The notes below the pieces were generated by a model. It was given only the letters and a program-made list of their open reading frames with translations. It was not told the origin of the DNA and did not search any database. Positions 25,728-37,200 of a DNA stretch of 64,000 nucleotides are shown one piece after another. The stretch is from Bradyrhizobium neotropicale (GTDB taxonomy: Bacteria; Pseudomonadota; Alphaproteobacteria; Rhizobiales; Xanthobacteraceae), in assembly GCF_001641695.1 (NCBI RefSeq), contig NZ_LSEF01000090.1:278725-342724 (forward strand), in the 5' to 3' direction. The translations under genes were made by a program, and so were the position numbers. Each line of letters opens with the position of its first letter. The stretch's first letter is position 1.

Positions 25728-27239
25728 ATGAAGAAATTTCGCCTCGCCACAATAGCCGCTGCTCTCGCATTGTCGTTTGCGGCAGCCGCCCAGGCCCAGA
25801 CCACGCTGCGTGTTGGCCTCGCCGAGGACCCTGACGTCCTCGATCCGACCATGGCACGTACCTATGTCGGACGCATCGTGTTCGCCGCGTTCTGTGACAA
25901 GCTGTTCGACATCGACGAGAAGCTCAACATCGTGCCTCAGCTCGCGCTGTCGAGCGAGACGGCCGACGACGGCAAGGCTCTCGTCATCAAGCTCAGGCCC
26001 GGCGTAAAATTCCACGACGGCGAACCCTTCGATGCGGAAGCCGCAAAGTTCTCGCTTGAACGGCACCTGACGTTCCCGGGCTCCTTCCGCAAGCCCGAGC
26101 TCGCCTCGGTCGATCACATCGAGGTCATCGATCCCCTCACCGTGAGGCTGGTGCTGAAGGCGCCGTTCTCGCCCCTGCTCGCGCAGCTCACCGACCGTGC
26201 CGGCATGATGGTGTCGCCTAAGGCCGCGAAGGCGGCCGGCGACAAATTCGGCCTGCATCCGGTCTGCGCCGGTCCCTACAAATTCGTCGAGCGCGTACAA
26301 CAGGACCGCATCGTGTTCGAGAAGTTCGCGGACTATTGGAACAAGGACAACGTCTTCATCGACCGCATCGTGTTCCAGCCGATCGTCGACGCCACCGTGC
26401 GGCTGGCGAACCTGAAATCGGGCGGGCTCGACCTGATCGAGCGCGTGCTCGCCACCGACCTCAAGGAGGTGCGCGCGGACTCCCGCCTGAAGGTCGCGAC
26501 CGCCATCGAGCTCGGCTATCAGGGCGTCACCCTCAACATCGGCAAGGACAAGGCCAAGGGTCCCCTCAGCCAGTCCGCAAAGGTCCGGCAGGCGCTCGAT
26601 CTTTCGATCGACCGCGACGCAATCAACCAGGTCGTGTTCAACGGCGAATTCCAGCCCGGCAATCAATGGGTCAATCCCGACCATCCCTACTATCAGAAGT
26701 CTCTTCCGATCCGCGCCCGCAATGTCGAGAAGGCCAAGGCGCTGCTGAAGGAAGCCGGCGTGACGCCGCCGGTCAGCGTCGATTTCCTGGTGCCGAAGGG
26801 CGCAGAGACGGAGACCCCCGCGCAGGTGATCCAGTCGATGGCGGCAGAGGCCGGATTCGACATGAAGATCCGTCTCACCGAATTCGCGACCGGGCTCAAG
26901 CAGGCCGAGGCCGGCGACTATCAGGCCTATATGCTCGCTTGGAGCGGCCGCGTCGATCCCGACGGGAACACCTACGTCTTCCTGCACAGCGGCGCGCCGC
27001 AGAACTACGGCGGGTGGGACAACGCGCAGGCTGACAAGGCCCTCGATGACGCGAGGCTGGTCACCGACCTCGACAAGCGCAAGGCCAGTTACGAAGTGCT
27101 GGCGAAACTTGTCCATGACGAGGAACCGATCCTCTACCTCTACCACCGCCGCATCATCATCGCGCACACGACCAAGCTCGAAGGCTATCGGCAGATGCCC
27201 GATGGCCTCGTGCGCGTGATCGGGCTCAAGCTGAAGTGA
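25728..27239 (+). CDS. Dipeptide/oligopeptide ABC transporter, substrate-binding protein (system 2)
   Basis: A 503-residue SBP_bac_5 binding protein with a clear Sec signal (ATIAAALALSFAAAAQAQ, cut before TTLRVG). Family blocks are LAEDPDVLDPTMAR, LRPGVKFHDGEPFDAEAAKF and the KFADYWNKDNVFIDRI segment. I chose the ATG at 25728, preceded by GGGGAC, because the signal peptide begins there. The YNTDL-type end lacks a lipobox cysteine, so it is a free periplasmic protein. It differs enough from the system 1 binding protein that the two importers should have different cargo. Confidence 0.92.
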   Translation: MKKFRLATIAAALALSFAAAAQAQTTLRVGLAEDPDVLDPTMARTYVGRIVFAAFCDKLFDIDEKLNIVPQLALSSETADDGKALVIKLRPGVKFHDGEPFDAEAAKFSLERHLTFPGSFRKPELASVDHIEVIDPLTVRLVLKAPFSPLLAQLTDRAGMMVSPKAAKAAGDKFGLHPVCAGPYKFVERVQQDRIVFEKFADYWNKDNVFIDRIVFQPIVDATVRLANLKSGGLDLIERVLATDLKEVRADSRLKVATAIELGYQGVTLNIGKDKAKGPLSQSAKVRQALDLSIDRDAINQVVFNGEFQPGNQWVNPDHPYYQKSLPIRARNVEKAKALLKEAGVTPPVSVDFLVPKGAETETPAQVIQSMAAEAGFDMKIRLTEFATGLKQAEAGDYQAYMLAWSGRVDPDGNTYVFLHSGAPQNYGGWDNAQADKALDDARLVTDLDKRKASYEVLAKLVHDEEPILYLYHRRIIIAHTTKLEGYRQMPDGLVRVIGLKLK

Positions 27240-27249
27240 CGCCGAGAGG

Positions 27250-28191
27250 ATGCTGAACTTTCTCGCCCGCCGTCTTGCCCAGATCGTGCCGACGCTGTTC
27301 TTCGTCTCGGTGCTGATCTTCTCGCTGCAGCAATTGCTGCCGGGCGACCCCGCGCTGGTGATGGCGGGCGAAGAGCGCGATCCGGCGATCATCGAGCAAA
27401 TCCGCCATCAATACCGGCTCGACCAGCCTATACCGGTGCAATACGCCTATTGGGTCGGGGGCGTGCTGAGGGGCGATTTCGGCGAGTCGCTGCGCAACAA
27501 GATGCCGGTGCGCGAGCTGATCACGCAGAAGCTTCCCGTCACGCTCCAGCTCGGCTCGATGGCGATCCTGATCGCGTTCCTGATCGGCATTCCCGCCGGC
27601 ATCATCGCCGCCGTGAAGAAAGGCACCGCCTGGGACTACGGAGCCAATTTGTTCGCGCTGTGGGGCATCTCGACCCCGAATTTCTGGCTCGGCATCATGC
27701 TGATCTTCCTGTTCTCGATCGAGCTCGGCTGGTTGCCGGCCTCGGGCTACGTGTCGCTCACCGAGAACTGGCGCGCGAGCCTTGCCGCCACCATCATGCC
27801 CGCCTTCGTGCTCGGCAATGCGATTTCCGCCATCCTGATGCGGCACACCCGCAGCGCGATGCTGCAGGTGCTGGAAAGCGACTACGTCCGCACGGCGCGC
27901 GCGAAGGGACTCCTGGAGCGCTCGGTGATTCTCAAGCATGCCATGCGCAACGCGCTGACGCCGGTGATCACGCTGGGAGCGCTCGAGCTCGGCACGCTGT
28001 TGTCCGGCGCCGTGCTGACCGAGCAAATCTTTTCCATCCCCGGCTTCGGCAAGCTGATCGTGGATGCCGTCTTCAACCGCGACTACGCCGTGGTGCAGGG
28101 CGTTGTCCTGGTGACGGCGACGATCTACATCACGCTTAACCTGATTGCCGACATCGCCTATATCCTCGTCAATCCGCGGCTGAGGGGCTAG
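27250..28191 (+). CDS. Dipeptide-type ABC permease, DppB-like (system 2)
   Basis: A 313-residue permease with an N-terminal span (IVPTLFFVSVLIFSLQQLLP) and the GDPALVMAGEERDPAIIEQI region typical of DppB in slightly shortened form. The EAA loop reads SDYVRTARAKGLLERSVILK. The closing block is EQIFSIPGFGKLIVDAV. It begins ten bases after the binding-protein stop, with GAGAGG at the end of that gap. Confidence 0.92.
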   Translation: MLNFLARRLAQIVPTLFFVSVLIFSLQQLLPGDPALVMAGEERDPAIIEQIRHQYRLDQPIPVQYAYWVGGVLRGDFGESLRNKMPVRELITQKLPVTLQLGSMAILIAFLIGIPAGIIAAVKKGTAWDYGANLFALWGISTPNFWLGIMLIFLFSIELGWLPASGYVSLTENWRASLAATIMPAFVLGNAISAILMRHTRSAMLQVLESDYVRTARAKGLLERSVILKHAMRNALTPVITLGALELGTLLSGAVLTEQIFSIPGFGKLIVDAVFNRDYAVVQGVVLVTATIYITLNLIADIAYILVNPRLRG

Positions 28192-28194
28192 GCC

Positions 28195-29076
28195 ATGACC
28201 GACGCCGCTCTTGCGATCAACGCCGACGCCAGCGAGCTGGACAGCCCCGCGCGCAGGGCGCGCCGGCGCCTGTTCAAGCGCAAGGCCGCGGTCGCGGGGC
28301 TCATCGTGCTCTGCTTTTTCATCATCCTTGCGCTGTTTGCACCCCTTATCGTGCCCTACGATCCCATCGCCACGAGTTGGAGCCTGGTCCGAAAACCGCC
28401 CACTGCGCTGCACTGGTTCGGCACCGACGAGCTCGGCCGCGACATTCTGAGCCGGGTCATCTACGGCGCTCGTGCCTCGCTGCTTGCGGGCCTGATCTCC
28501 GTCGCGATCGCGCTTGGGATTGGCGTGCCGCTTGGCCTGCTCGCCGGCTATCGCGGCGGCTTCATTGATGCGCTGATCAGCCGGATCACCGACGCCATGC
28601 TGGCCTGCCCGTTCCTGATCCTCGCGATCGCGCTCGCGGCATTCCTGGGACCAAGCCTCGGCAACGCCATGATCGCAATCGGCATCTCGGCAACGCCGGT
28701 GTTCATCCGCCTGACCCGGGGCCAGGTGCTGAGCGTCAAGGCTGAGGACTATGTCGAAGCGGCGCGCGCGCTCGGCAATCCGCCGTGGCGGATCGCCTTC
28801 GCGCATATCCTGCCGAATATCCTGCCGGCGCTGCTGGTGCAGGCGACGCTCTCGATCGCCGCCGCCATCATCGCCGAAGCTGCCCTGTCGTTCCTCGGTC
28901 TCGGCCAGCAGCCGCCGGCGCCGTCCTGGGGCAGCATGCTCAACGCCGCGCAGCGCTTCCTGACTCAGGCGCCCTGGATGGCGATCTGGCCGGGCCTTGC
29001 GATCTTCCTGGTGGTGCTGTCGCTGAACCTGCTCGGCGACGGTTTGCGCGACGCGCTTGATCCGCGCCAGCGCTAG
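28195..29076 (+). CDS. Dipeptide-type ABC permease, DppC-like (system 2)
   Basis: A 293-residue permease. The signature block HWFGTDELGRDILSRVIYG follows the first span and periplasmic loop. The EAA loop is VEAARALGNPPWRIAFAH and the fold closes with AEAALSFLGLGQQPPAPSWG. It lies three bases after the DppB stop. It is the last gene of the plus-strand peptide block, and its stop overlaps the convergent gene at 29073 by four bases. Confidence 0.92.
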   Translation: MTDAALAINADASELDSPARRARRRLFKRKAAVAGLIVLCFFIILALFAPLIVPYDPIATSWSLVRKPPTALHWFGTDELGRDILSRVIYGARASLLAGLISVAIALGIGVPLGLLAGYRGGFIDALISRITDAMLACPFLILAIALAAFLGPSLGNAMIAIGISATPVFIRLTRGQVLSVKAEDYVEAARALGNPPWRIAFAHILPNILPALLVQATLSIAAAIIAEAALSFLGLGQQPPAPSWGSMLNAAQRFLTQAPWMAIWPGLAIFLVVLSLNLLGDGLRDALDPRQR

Positions 29077-29819
29077 ATCACCGCTTCCCGCATCACGCGC
29101 CTGCAATCCATCTCATATTCGAGATCGATCACTGGTGGCCGTGCGAAGTGCCAGGTGAGGCCCGAACGCAGCGCGCCGCGCCGGACGAGCTCGTCCACAA
29201 GCGCGTGATGGAAGTCGTGCACGGAATAGGCCTGCACGCCCGTGGTATCCTTCCAGCCGAAGCCGAAGGCGGTCATCCGGTTCTCCATCTGGCAGGTCGT
29301 CGTGAAGCGCACCTTCTCCCGCAGGCCTTCCGGGCTGAGATCGCGGTAGCGCACGGTGCGCTCGACATAGCTGCCGCCGCCCTCGCGCGCTTCCGCGCCA
29401 CCAGCGATCACAAAGGTCGGAGACTTTGCCGCCGTCGGCCGCGTGAAGGAGAACGCATAGAACGACGGCTCGGACGGCGGATCGATCTCGGGACAGACAT
29501 TGCTGCGCGCGACCGGATTGGTCGTTCCGTCAAAGATGCCCCATTCGGACAGCGTCTTCACATAATGCAGGTTGAACGCACGAAAGCCGTCCTCGCTGAA
29601 CGCGGCGGGCGAGCGCAGCTCGCAGGCGCAGAAGGCAGTCAGCGGACGACCTGCTTCCTGGATGAATTTTGCAGCGCGCGCAAATCCTTCAGCCAGTGGC
29701 ACCAGCCGGTCGAAACGAACGCGCTCGATCTCGTAGCCATCATCCGCCGCTGCGCCAGCAGAATACTGGAACACGGACGGGATGAACCGATAATTGCCGG
29801 CGGAGAATTCGCGCGTCAT
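29073..29819 (-). CDS. Uncharacterised 248-residue protein
   Basis: I do not recognise this protein with certainty. It has no signal peptide or membrane span. Notable blocks are FIPSVFQYSAGAAADDGYEI near the start, a cysteine pair in AFCACELRSPAAFS, and the late GVQAYSVHDFHHALVDELV, which has closely spaced histidines. It resembles what I remember of the CnbZ-type 2-aminomuconate deaminase family, which would fit a role in ring or amino-acid breakdown, but I am unsure. It converges on the peptide operon with a four-base overlap and sits ten bases after the cyclase gene stop, in the same direction but as the last gene. Confidence 0.6.
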   Translation of the reverse strand: MTREFSAGNYRFIPSVFQYSAGAAADDGYEIERVRFDRLVPLAEGFARAAKFIQEAGRPLTAFCACELRSPAAFSEDGFRAFNLHYVKTLSEWGIFDGTTNPVARSNVCPEIDPPSEPSFYAFSFTRPTAAKSPTFVIAGGAEAREGGGSYVERTVRYRDLSPEGLREKVRFTTTCQMENRMTAFGFGWKDTTGVQAYSVHDFHHALVDELVRRGALRSGLTWHFARPPVIDLEYEMDCRRVMREAVI

Positions 29820-29828
29820 GTCGAGCTC

Positions 29829-31075
<1,247 letters not shown>

Positions 31076-31079
<4 letters not shown>

Positions 31080-31465
31080 GCCGCCTGCTCAAGCCTGGTG
31101 TCGATCTCCTGGCGCAGCTGCGCGAAGTCGATCGGCTTGGTGAGGAGCGCAACGGCGCCCCGCTCGATCGCCTTCCGGTGTGTCTCGGCGTCGCCATAGG
31201 CCGTGATCATGATGACGGGAACGTGCGGATGTTCGGCCCGCACCTTCGGCAGCATGTCGAGCCCACTCATCCCGGGCATGTTGATGTCGGAGAGGATCAG
31301 GATCAGCGCGGGATCACGGACCTCGGCGGCACGCCTGAGCGCATCGGGCGCGGATGGAGCAAACTCCATCTGAAAGCGGCCGGCGCGCAGGTCGCGCCGG
31401 AAATGCTGCCGGAACAGCGCCTCGACATCGGGCTCGTCATCCACGACCAGGATGTAAACGTTCAC
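31076..31465 (-). CDS. Single-domain CheY-like response regulator
   Basis: A 129-residue receiver with the acidic pair VVDDEPD, phospho-acceptor Asp60 in SDINMPGMSG, Thr in MITAYGD and Lys in LTKPIDF. There is no output domain, so it acts as a phosphate shuttle or sink, or by direct contact. The start is GTG at 31465, overlapping the kinase stop (GTGA), and the stop overlaps the cyclase start (ATGA). Confidence 0.9.
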
Positions 31466-34041
31466 GTCTTGCCTCCGGTAGTGCCTCCCGCCGCCAGCTT
31501 ACGCGGCAGCGTGATGATGAATTCGGTAAATGCGCCGGGCTCGGTATTCACGTCAATCGTTCCGCCGTGCTGTTTCACGACGATGTCATGGCTCATGGAC
31601 AGGCCAAGCCCGGTGCCCTCGCCGGCCGGCTTGGTGGTGAAGAAGGGATTGAACATCTTCTCCTTCACCTCGGGCGGAATGCCGGTGCCGTTGTCGCGGA
31701 TGCGAATCTCGACCTTGCCGCCGAGATTCCGTGTCGTCGCGCTCAAGGTCGGCTCGAAGCCGTCCCCGGCGCTCTCCTTGCGTTTGGCCGAGGCATAGAA
31801 GCCGTTCGAGATCAGATTGAGGAGGACCCGCGTGATCTCCTGCGGATAGATGTTGACAGCACCGGCCGCGGGATCCAGGTCGCGCTTGAGCGTGACATTG
31901 AAGCTCGGCCTTTCGGCGCGCGCGCCATGATAGGCCAGATTCAGGCTTTCTTCGACGACCGCGTTGATGTCGACGTGGCGATGCTCGCCGGAGCCTTCGC
32001 GCGAATGCAGCAACATGTTCCGGACGATGGAATCGGCGCGCTTACCATGCTGCACGACCTTTTCGAGATTGCTCTTGAGCATGCCGGTCAACTCGTCGAC
32101 ATCCTCCCTCGTCTTGTCGTCGAGCACGGCCGATCGCAAGGTCTCGTTGAGCTCCCCAATCAGCTCTGTCGACACCGAGGAGAAGTTGTTGACGAAGTTG
32201 AGCGGGTTCTTGATCTCGTGGGCGATGCCCGCGGTGAGCTGGCCGAGCGAAGCGAGCTTCTCGGTCTGGATCAGGCGGTCCTGCGCGGTGCGCAAATCGT
32301 CAAGGGACCGCGACAACTCTCTAGTGCGTTCCTGGACTTCTTCAAACAGTCGGGCATTCTCGATCGCGATAAGCGCCTGATCGGCAAACGTGGCCGCCAG
32401 TTCGATCTGCTTCTCGCTAAAGGGCCGCACCATGTGCCGCGTCAAGACGAACACGCCGATCGGCGCACCCTCACGGAGCAGAGGCACACCAAGCATCGTA
32501 CGTACGTCAGAACGCCTTCGAGCAGAAGAAGGCGCGAATTCCGGGTCGGCCTGCACGTCCGGGACATGAACCGTCTTGCGATCGAGCAGCGTGCGTCCGA
32601 CCACACTTCCTCGCTCGGGCACGGAAGCGAACGTCCGAAGATGACTTTCCTGCTCAGCTCCGAGGCCGCAGCTTGCTGCCAAATAGAAAACGCCGTCCTT
32701 GGGCCGAAAGATCGTGCCTTCGTCCGCGTCACACAGACGGGCCGCCGACTCGACAAGCGTGTTCAACACCATTTGCAGATCGAACGCCGAACGGCTGATC
32801 ACCTTCAGCACATCGGCAGTCGCCGTCTGCTGCTGTAACGACTCGCTCAATTCCGCCGTGCGCTGCTCGACCTTCCTTTCCAAGGTCGCATAGGATTCCT
32901 GCAAGCGGGCGCCCATGTCGTTGAACTGGTCGGCGAGCCCTTCGAGTTCGTCGCCGGTCCTGATCGAGATGCGCTGGGAGAAATCGCCGCCGCCGATGCG
33001 CTCGGCCCCGCTGCGCAGCGCCTGGATCGGGCCGACCATGCGGCGCGCGAGAAAAATCCCGGCGAGCACGGCGAAGATCGATGCCACGAGCAACACGATC
33101 GCGAGCCGCTCCAACGAGGCATGGAGGGCGGCATAGGCTTCCTCCACCGGCAACTCGACGAACATGGTCCAGCCGAGCGGCGCGATCGGCGCGGACGCCG
33201 TCAGAACCTTCTGTCCCTGGATGTTGGTCGCTTCCTGAAGCGAATCCGGCATGACGCCGTCGCCGGCTTGCGCCGCACGCACCTGCGCCAGCCCCGACAT
33301 GTCGGTGTTGCGCAGCACGAGGCTGATGTCGGGATGCGCAATCAGGCGTCCCTCCGGGCCGACCACATAGGCATGTCCGTGCTCGCCGACCCTGATCTGG
33401 GAGACCACGTCCCAGATCAGCTTGAGGTTCACCTCCGCGATGCTGACACCGGCATCCTTGCGCGCGCCGGCCAGCGCCAGCGTCATGTACGGCTCGGACT
33501 CCCGGCGGAAATAGACCGGCCCGTAATAGACCTTGTGCGCGACGGCCTCGGTGAATTTCGGATTGCTCGACAGGTCCACCCCGCTGTCGATGGCGTCCAT
33601 GGCGAGCCGCGAGACGCGCAGGCGCTCCTTGCCGGTCGCATCGACCTGGGCGAGCTCGGTAATGGCCGGCACCTGCCGCAAGAGCCGCAGCGCATCGAAT
33701 CGGCGCTGCTCAATGGAGCCCGCCGACCACGGCAGTTGGGTGGTCCAGCCGAGCTGGTTCTCGATCTCCTTGACGAACTGGCTGATCTTGGCCGCCGCGG
33801 CTTCGGCCTGCTCGTGCTGAACCCGGATCAGCGACGCCTTGTGCTCACGATAATAGAAAAAGACCTCGAACAGTCCATTGGCGAGCAGCGCGATGGCCAC
33901 GACCGCCACGAACAGCGCGACGTATTTGGTGAACAGCCGGACTCTGATCCGTGACTCTTCCGCCCCATCGGACGCGCTGCCACGGGCCGCGCTTGGCAGC
34001 GTCCGGGCTTGCGGGGTGTCGGGATGGAGGGAGATGGTCAT
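31462..34041 (-). CDS. Hybrid-free sensor histidine kinase (Cache, HAMP, GAF, HisKA, HATPase)
   Basis: An 859-residue membrane sensor. A first span (LFTKYVALFVAVVAIALLA) is followed by a periplasmic Cache-type sensor of about 250 residues with the ligand-like block HAYVVGPEGRLIAHPD. A second span (LAIVLLVASIFAVLAGIFL) leads to HAMP, a GAF domain (ARLCDADEGTIFRPKDGVFY), a coiled helix, HisKA with His608 in IAHEIKNPLNFV, and HATPase with N box, DNGTGIPP and GLGLSMSH. I chose the ATG at 34041 because the protein before it looks non-coding. It should phosphorylate the two receivers encoded next. The ligand is unknown; Cache domains often bind amino or organic acids. Confidence 0.9.
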   Translation of the reverse strand: MTISLHPDTPQARTLPSAARGSASDGAEESRIRVRLFTKYVALFVAVVAIALLANGLFEVFFYYREHKASLIRVQHEQAEAAAAKISQFVKEIENQLGWTTQLPWSAGSIEQRRFDALRLLRQVPAITELAQVDATGKERLRVSRLAMDAIDSGVDLSSNPKFTEAVAHKVYYGPVYFRRESEPYMTLALAGARKDAGVSIAEVNLKLIWDVVSQIRVGEHGHAYVVGPEGRLIAHPDISLVLRNTDMSGLAQVRAAQAGDGVMPDSLQEATNIQGQKVLTASAPIAPLGWTMFVELPVEEAYAALHASLERLAIVLLVASIFAVLAGIFLARRMVGPIQALRSGAERIGGGDFSQRISIRTGDELEGLADQFNDMGARLQESYATLERKVEQRTAELSESLQQQTATADVLKVISRSAFDLQMVLNTLVESAARLCDADEGTIFRPKDGVFYLAASCGLGAEQESHLRTFASVPERGSVVGRTLLDRKTVHVPDVQADPEFAPSSARRRSDVRTMLGVPLLREGAPIGVFVLTRHMVRPFSEKQIELAATFADQALIAIENARLFEEVQERTRELSRSLDDLRTAQDRLIQTEKLASLGQLTAGIAHEIKNPLNFVNNFSSVSTELIGELNETLRSAVLDDKTREDVDELTGMLKSNLEKVVQHGKRADSIVRNMLLHSREGSGEHRHVDINAVVEESLNLAYHGARAERPSFNVTLKRDLDPAAGAVNIYPQEITRVLLNLISNGFYASAKRKESAGDGFEPTLSATTRNLGGKVEIRIRDNGTGIPPEVKEKMFNPFFTTKPAGEGTGLGLSMSHDIVVKQHGGTIDVNTEPGAFTEFIITLPRKLAAGGTTGGKT

Positions 34042-34151
34042 CCCCCCAAGCCTAGCAAGAAGGCTGGACCTTGTCTCTCGCAGGGGCGGGAAAAGAGGTC
34101 GTCCAATACCGAGGCGCCGCTGCGCGGAATAATCGGCGATGGCGGCCACAG

Positions 34152-34189
34152 AAAAAGGGCGGCAACGGTGTCAGCCGATGCCGCCCTTT
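34152..34189 (-). terminator. Rho-independent terminator of the RND efflux operon
   Basis: An 11-bp stem, AAAGGGCGGCA / TGCCGCCCTTT (34154-34189), with a 14-base loop. On the minus strand it is followed by T residues (opposite AAAAA at 34152-34156). It lies 24 bases past the permease stop. Confidence 0.75.
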
Positions 34190-34212
34190 CTTCGTTCAGT
34201 TAGCCTTTCGTA

Positions 34213-37200
34213 TCAGGTCGGCCGCAGCGCCTTGGAGCCGAGGTCCATGGCCTCGATCTGCTTGTTGCGCTCCGATTCGGCCTCCTTGCTGTGGTCGGTT
34301 GCCAGCACAACGTAGACCGCCGGCAGCACGAACAGCGTGAACAGAGTGCCGATGGACATGCCGGCCACGACCACGAGTCCGATCGAGAAGCGGCTGGCGG
34401 CGCCGGCGCCGGTGGCGGTCAGCAGCGGGATCAGGCCGGTGACCATCGCGGCCGTCGTCATCAGGATCGGACGCAGACGGATGCGGGCCGACATTTCGAT
34501 GGCCGAGCGGCGGTCGAGCCGTTCCTTGATCTGGAGCTCGTTGGCGAACTCCACCATGAGGATGCCGTGCTTGGTGATCAGGCCGACCAGGGTGAGCAGA
34601 CCGACCTGGGTGTAGATGTTCATGGTCGCCACGCCGAAGAACAGCGGGATCAGGGCGCCGACGATCGCCATCGGCACCGAGATCATGATCACCAGCGGGT
34701 CACGCAAGCTCTCGAACTGCGCCGCCAGCACCAGGAAGATGATGATCAGCGCGAAGCCGAAGGTGATCGCGAGCTGATTGCCTTCCTGCACGTACTGCCG
34801 GCTGTCAGCGAGATAGTCGTGGCTGAAGCCCTGCGGCAGCTTCTTGGCCTCGCTCTCGAGGAAGTCGACCGCAGCACCGATGGTCACGCCCGGCATCGGC
34901 ACCGCCGAGAACGTCGCCGAATTGAGCTGATTGTAGTGCGTCAGCGAGTTCGGGTCGGTGGTGGTCTTGATCGACACCACCGTCGACAGCGGGAGCTGCT
35001 GGCCGGTGTTGGTGGTCACGTAGTAGCCGCCGAGCGAATCCGGCGAGAGCCGCTGACCGCGCGGCACCTGCGGGATCACCTGGTAGGAACGGCCCTCCAG
35101 ATTGAAGCGGTTGATGTAGTTGCCGCCAAGCAGAACCGCGAGCGTGCTGCCGAGGTTCTGCATGTTGACGCCGAGATCCTGCGCCTTGGTCCGGTCGATC
35201 GTCACCTTCACGTTCGGCTGATTGTAGGCGAGGTCGCTGTCGGAGACGATGAACATGCCGCTCTTGCGCGCAGCGTCCTTCAGCTTCTCCATTTGCTCAT
35301 AGACCGTCTGGAACCCTGCGGTGGAGTTGATCACCATCTGCACCGGCAGGCCGCCCGGGCCGCCCGGCAGCGGCGGCAGGTTGAATGCGAACGCCTGGAC
35401 GCCCTCGATCTTGGACAGCTCCGCCTGCACCAGCGGCTTCAGCGCGATCGAAGAGCGCTTGCGCTCCTCCCAGGGCTTCAGCAGCATGCCGGCGATACCA
35501 CCCTGCGGACCGTTGATGCCGTTCAGCACGAAACGCAGATCGGTCTCGGGGAACTTCTGGAATTCCTTGTCGAGCTTGTCGCCGTAGAAATCGACATAGT
35601 CGATGTTGGCGTATTTCGGAGCCTTGGTCACCGCGAAGACAATGCCCTGATCTTCTTCGGGCGCGAGCTCCTTCGAGGTGTGCATGTAGAGGAAGCCAAC
35701 GAGCCCGAGGATCGTCACCGCGAACAGACCGGTGATCGCCTTGTAGTCGAGCGACCGGTCGAGCCTGCGTCCATACCACCGCGTCACTGCGCCGAACACC
35801 TTGTTGACGAACTTGGCGAAGCGGCCTTCCTCGGTGTTCTTCAACAGCACCGAGCACATCATCGGCGACAGCGTCAACGCGATCACGCCGGATACGATCA
35901 CCGAGCCCGCCAGCGTAAAGGCGAACTCGCGGAACAGCGAGCCGGTGAGGCCGCCGAGGAACCCGATCGGCGCGTACACGGCCGCGAGCGTGATGGTCAT
36001 CGAGACCACCGGACCGACGATTTCGCGCGCGCCTTGTAGCGCCGCCTGTACCGGCGTCTTCCCTTCTTCCAGATGTCGATGGATGTTCTCCACCACGACG
36101 ATGGCGTCGTCGACCACCAGGCCGATCGCGAGCACCATGGCGAGCAGCGTCAGCAGGTTGAAGCTGAAGCCCAGCGCCAGCATCAGCGTGCAGACGCCGA
36201 TCATCGACAGCGGGATTGTCACCACCGGAATAATGACCGAGCGGAGCGAGGCGAGGAACAGGAAGATCACGACGATGACGATGATGACGGCTTCGCCCAG
36301 CGTCTTCTCGACCTCGTCGATCGACGACTGGATGAACTTGGTCGAGTCGTAGGCGACCTTCATCTTCATCGACGGCGGCAGATTGCGCTCGAGCTCGGGG
36401 AACAGCGCGCGCACGCCCTTGACCAGCGTCAGCGGGTTACCTTGCGGGGTCGCCTGCACGCCGATGAAGATCGCGTGCTCGCCGTTGAAGGCGACGCTCG
36501 CATCCGTGCTCTGCGCGGCAAGCTCGACGGTCGCGATGTCCTCCATCCGCACGAAGCCGCCGTCCTTGGCCTTGATGATCATCTTCTTGAACTGGTTGAC
36601 GTCGGTGAGGCCCGTATTCGTCGAGACGTTCGAGACGATGAGATAGCCCTTGGTCTGGCCCGCCGCGGACTGGAAGTTATTGGCGGTGATCGCCGCGGCG
36701 ACGTCGGCCGGCGACACGTTGCGGCCTGCCATCTTCACCGGATCAAGCCACAGCCGCATCGCGAAGGTCTGGCCGCCCAAAATGTCGGCGGAGGCGACGC
36801 CGTCGACGGTCGACAGCACTGGTTGCACCACGCGCGTCAGATAGTCGGAGATCGCCGAGCCCGACAATTCCTCGGATGAGAAGCCGAGATACATCACGGC
36901 CGTGGTCTGGCCCGTGGTCTTGGTGACGATCGGGTCGTTGGATTCCTTCGGGATCAGGTATTTGACCGAGTTGGTCTTGGCGAGCACCTCGGTGAGCGCC
37001 TGGTTCGGATCGAAATTGAGCTTGATGTAGACCTGGATCGTCGAGGTGCCGAGCACCGAGGACGAGGTGATGTAGTCCACGCCTTCGGCGGAGGCGACCG
37101 CCTGCTCGATCGGCGTGGTGATGAAGCCCTGAATCAGGTCCGCGGACGCGCCGGGATAGACGGTCGTGATGTTGATGACCGTGTTCGACAGTTTTGGATA

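Noticed and set aside
27226..29106. Open frame of 626 codons on the minus strand across the DppB and DppC genes
   Set aside because: The sense strand encodes two clear permeases; the antisense product is a low-complexity charged polypeptide.
34291..36039. Open frame of 582 codons antisense to the RND permease
   Set aside because: His/Arg/Glu-rich shadow of a well conserved transporter gene.
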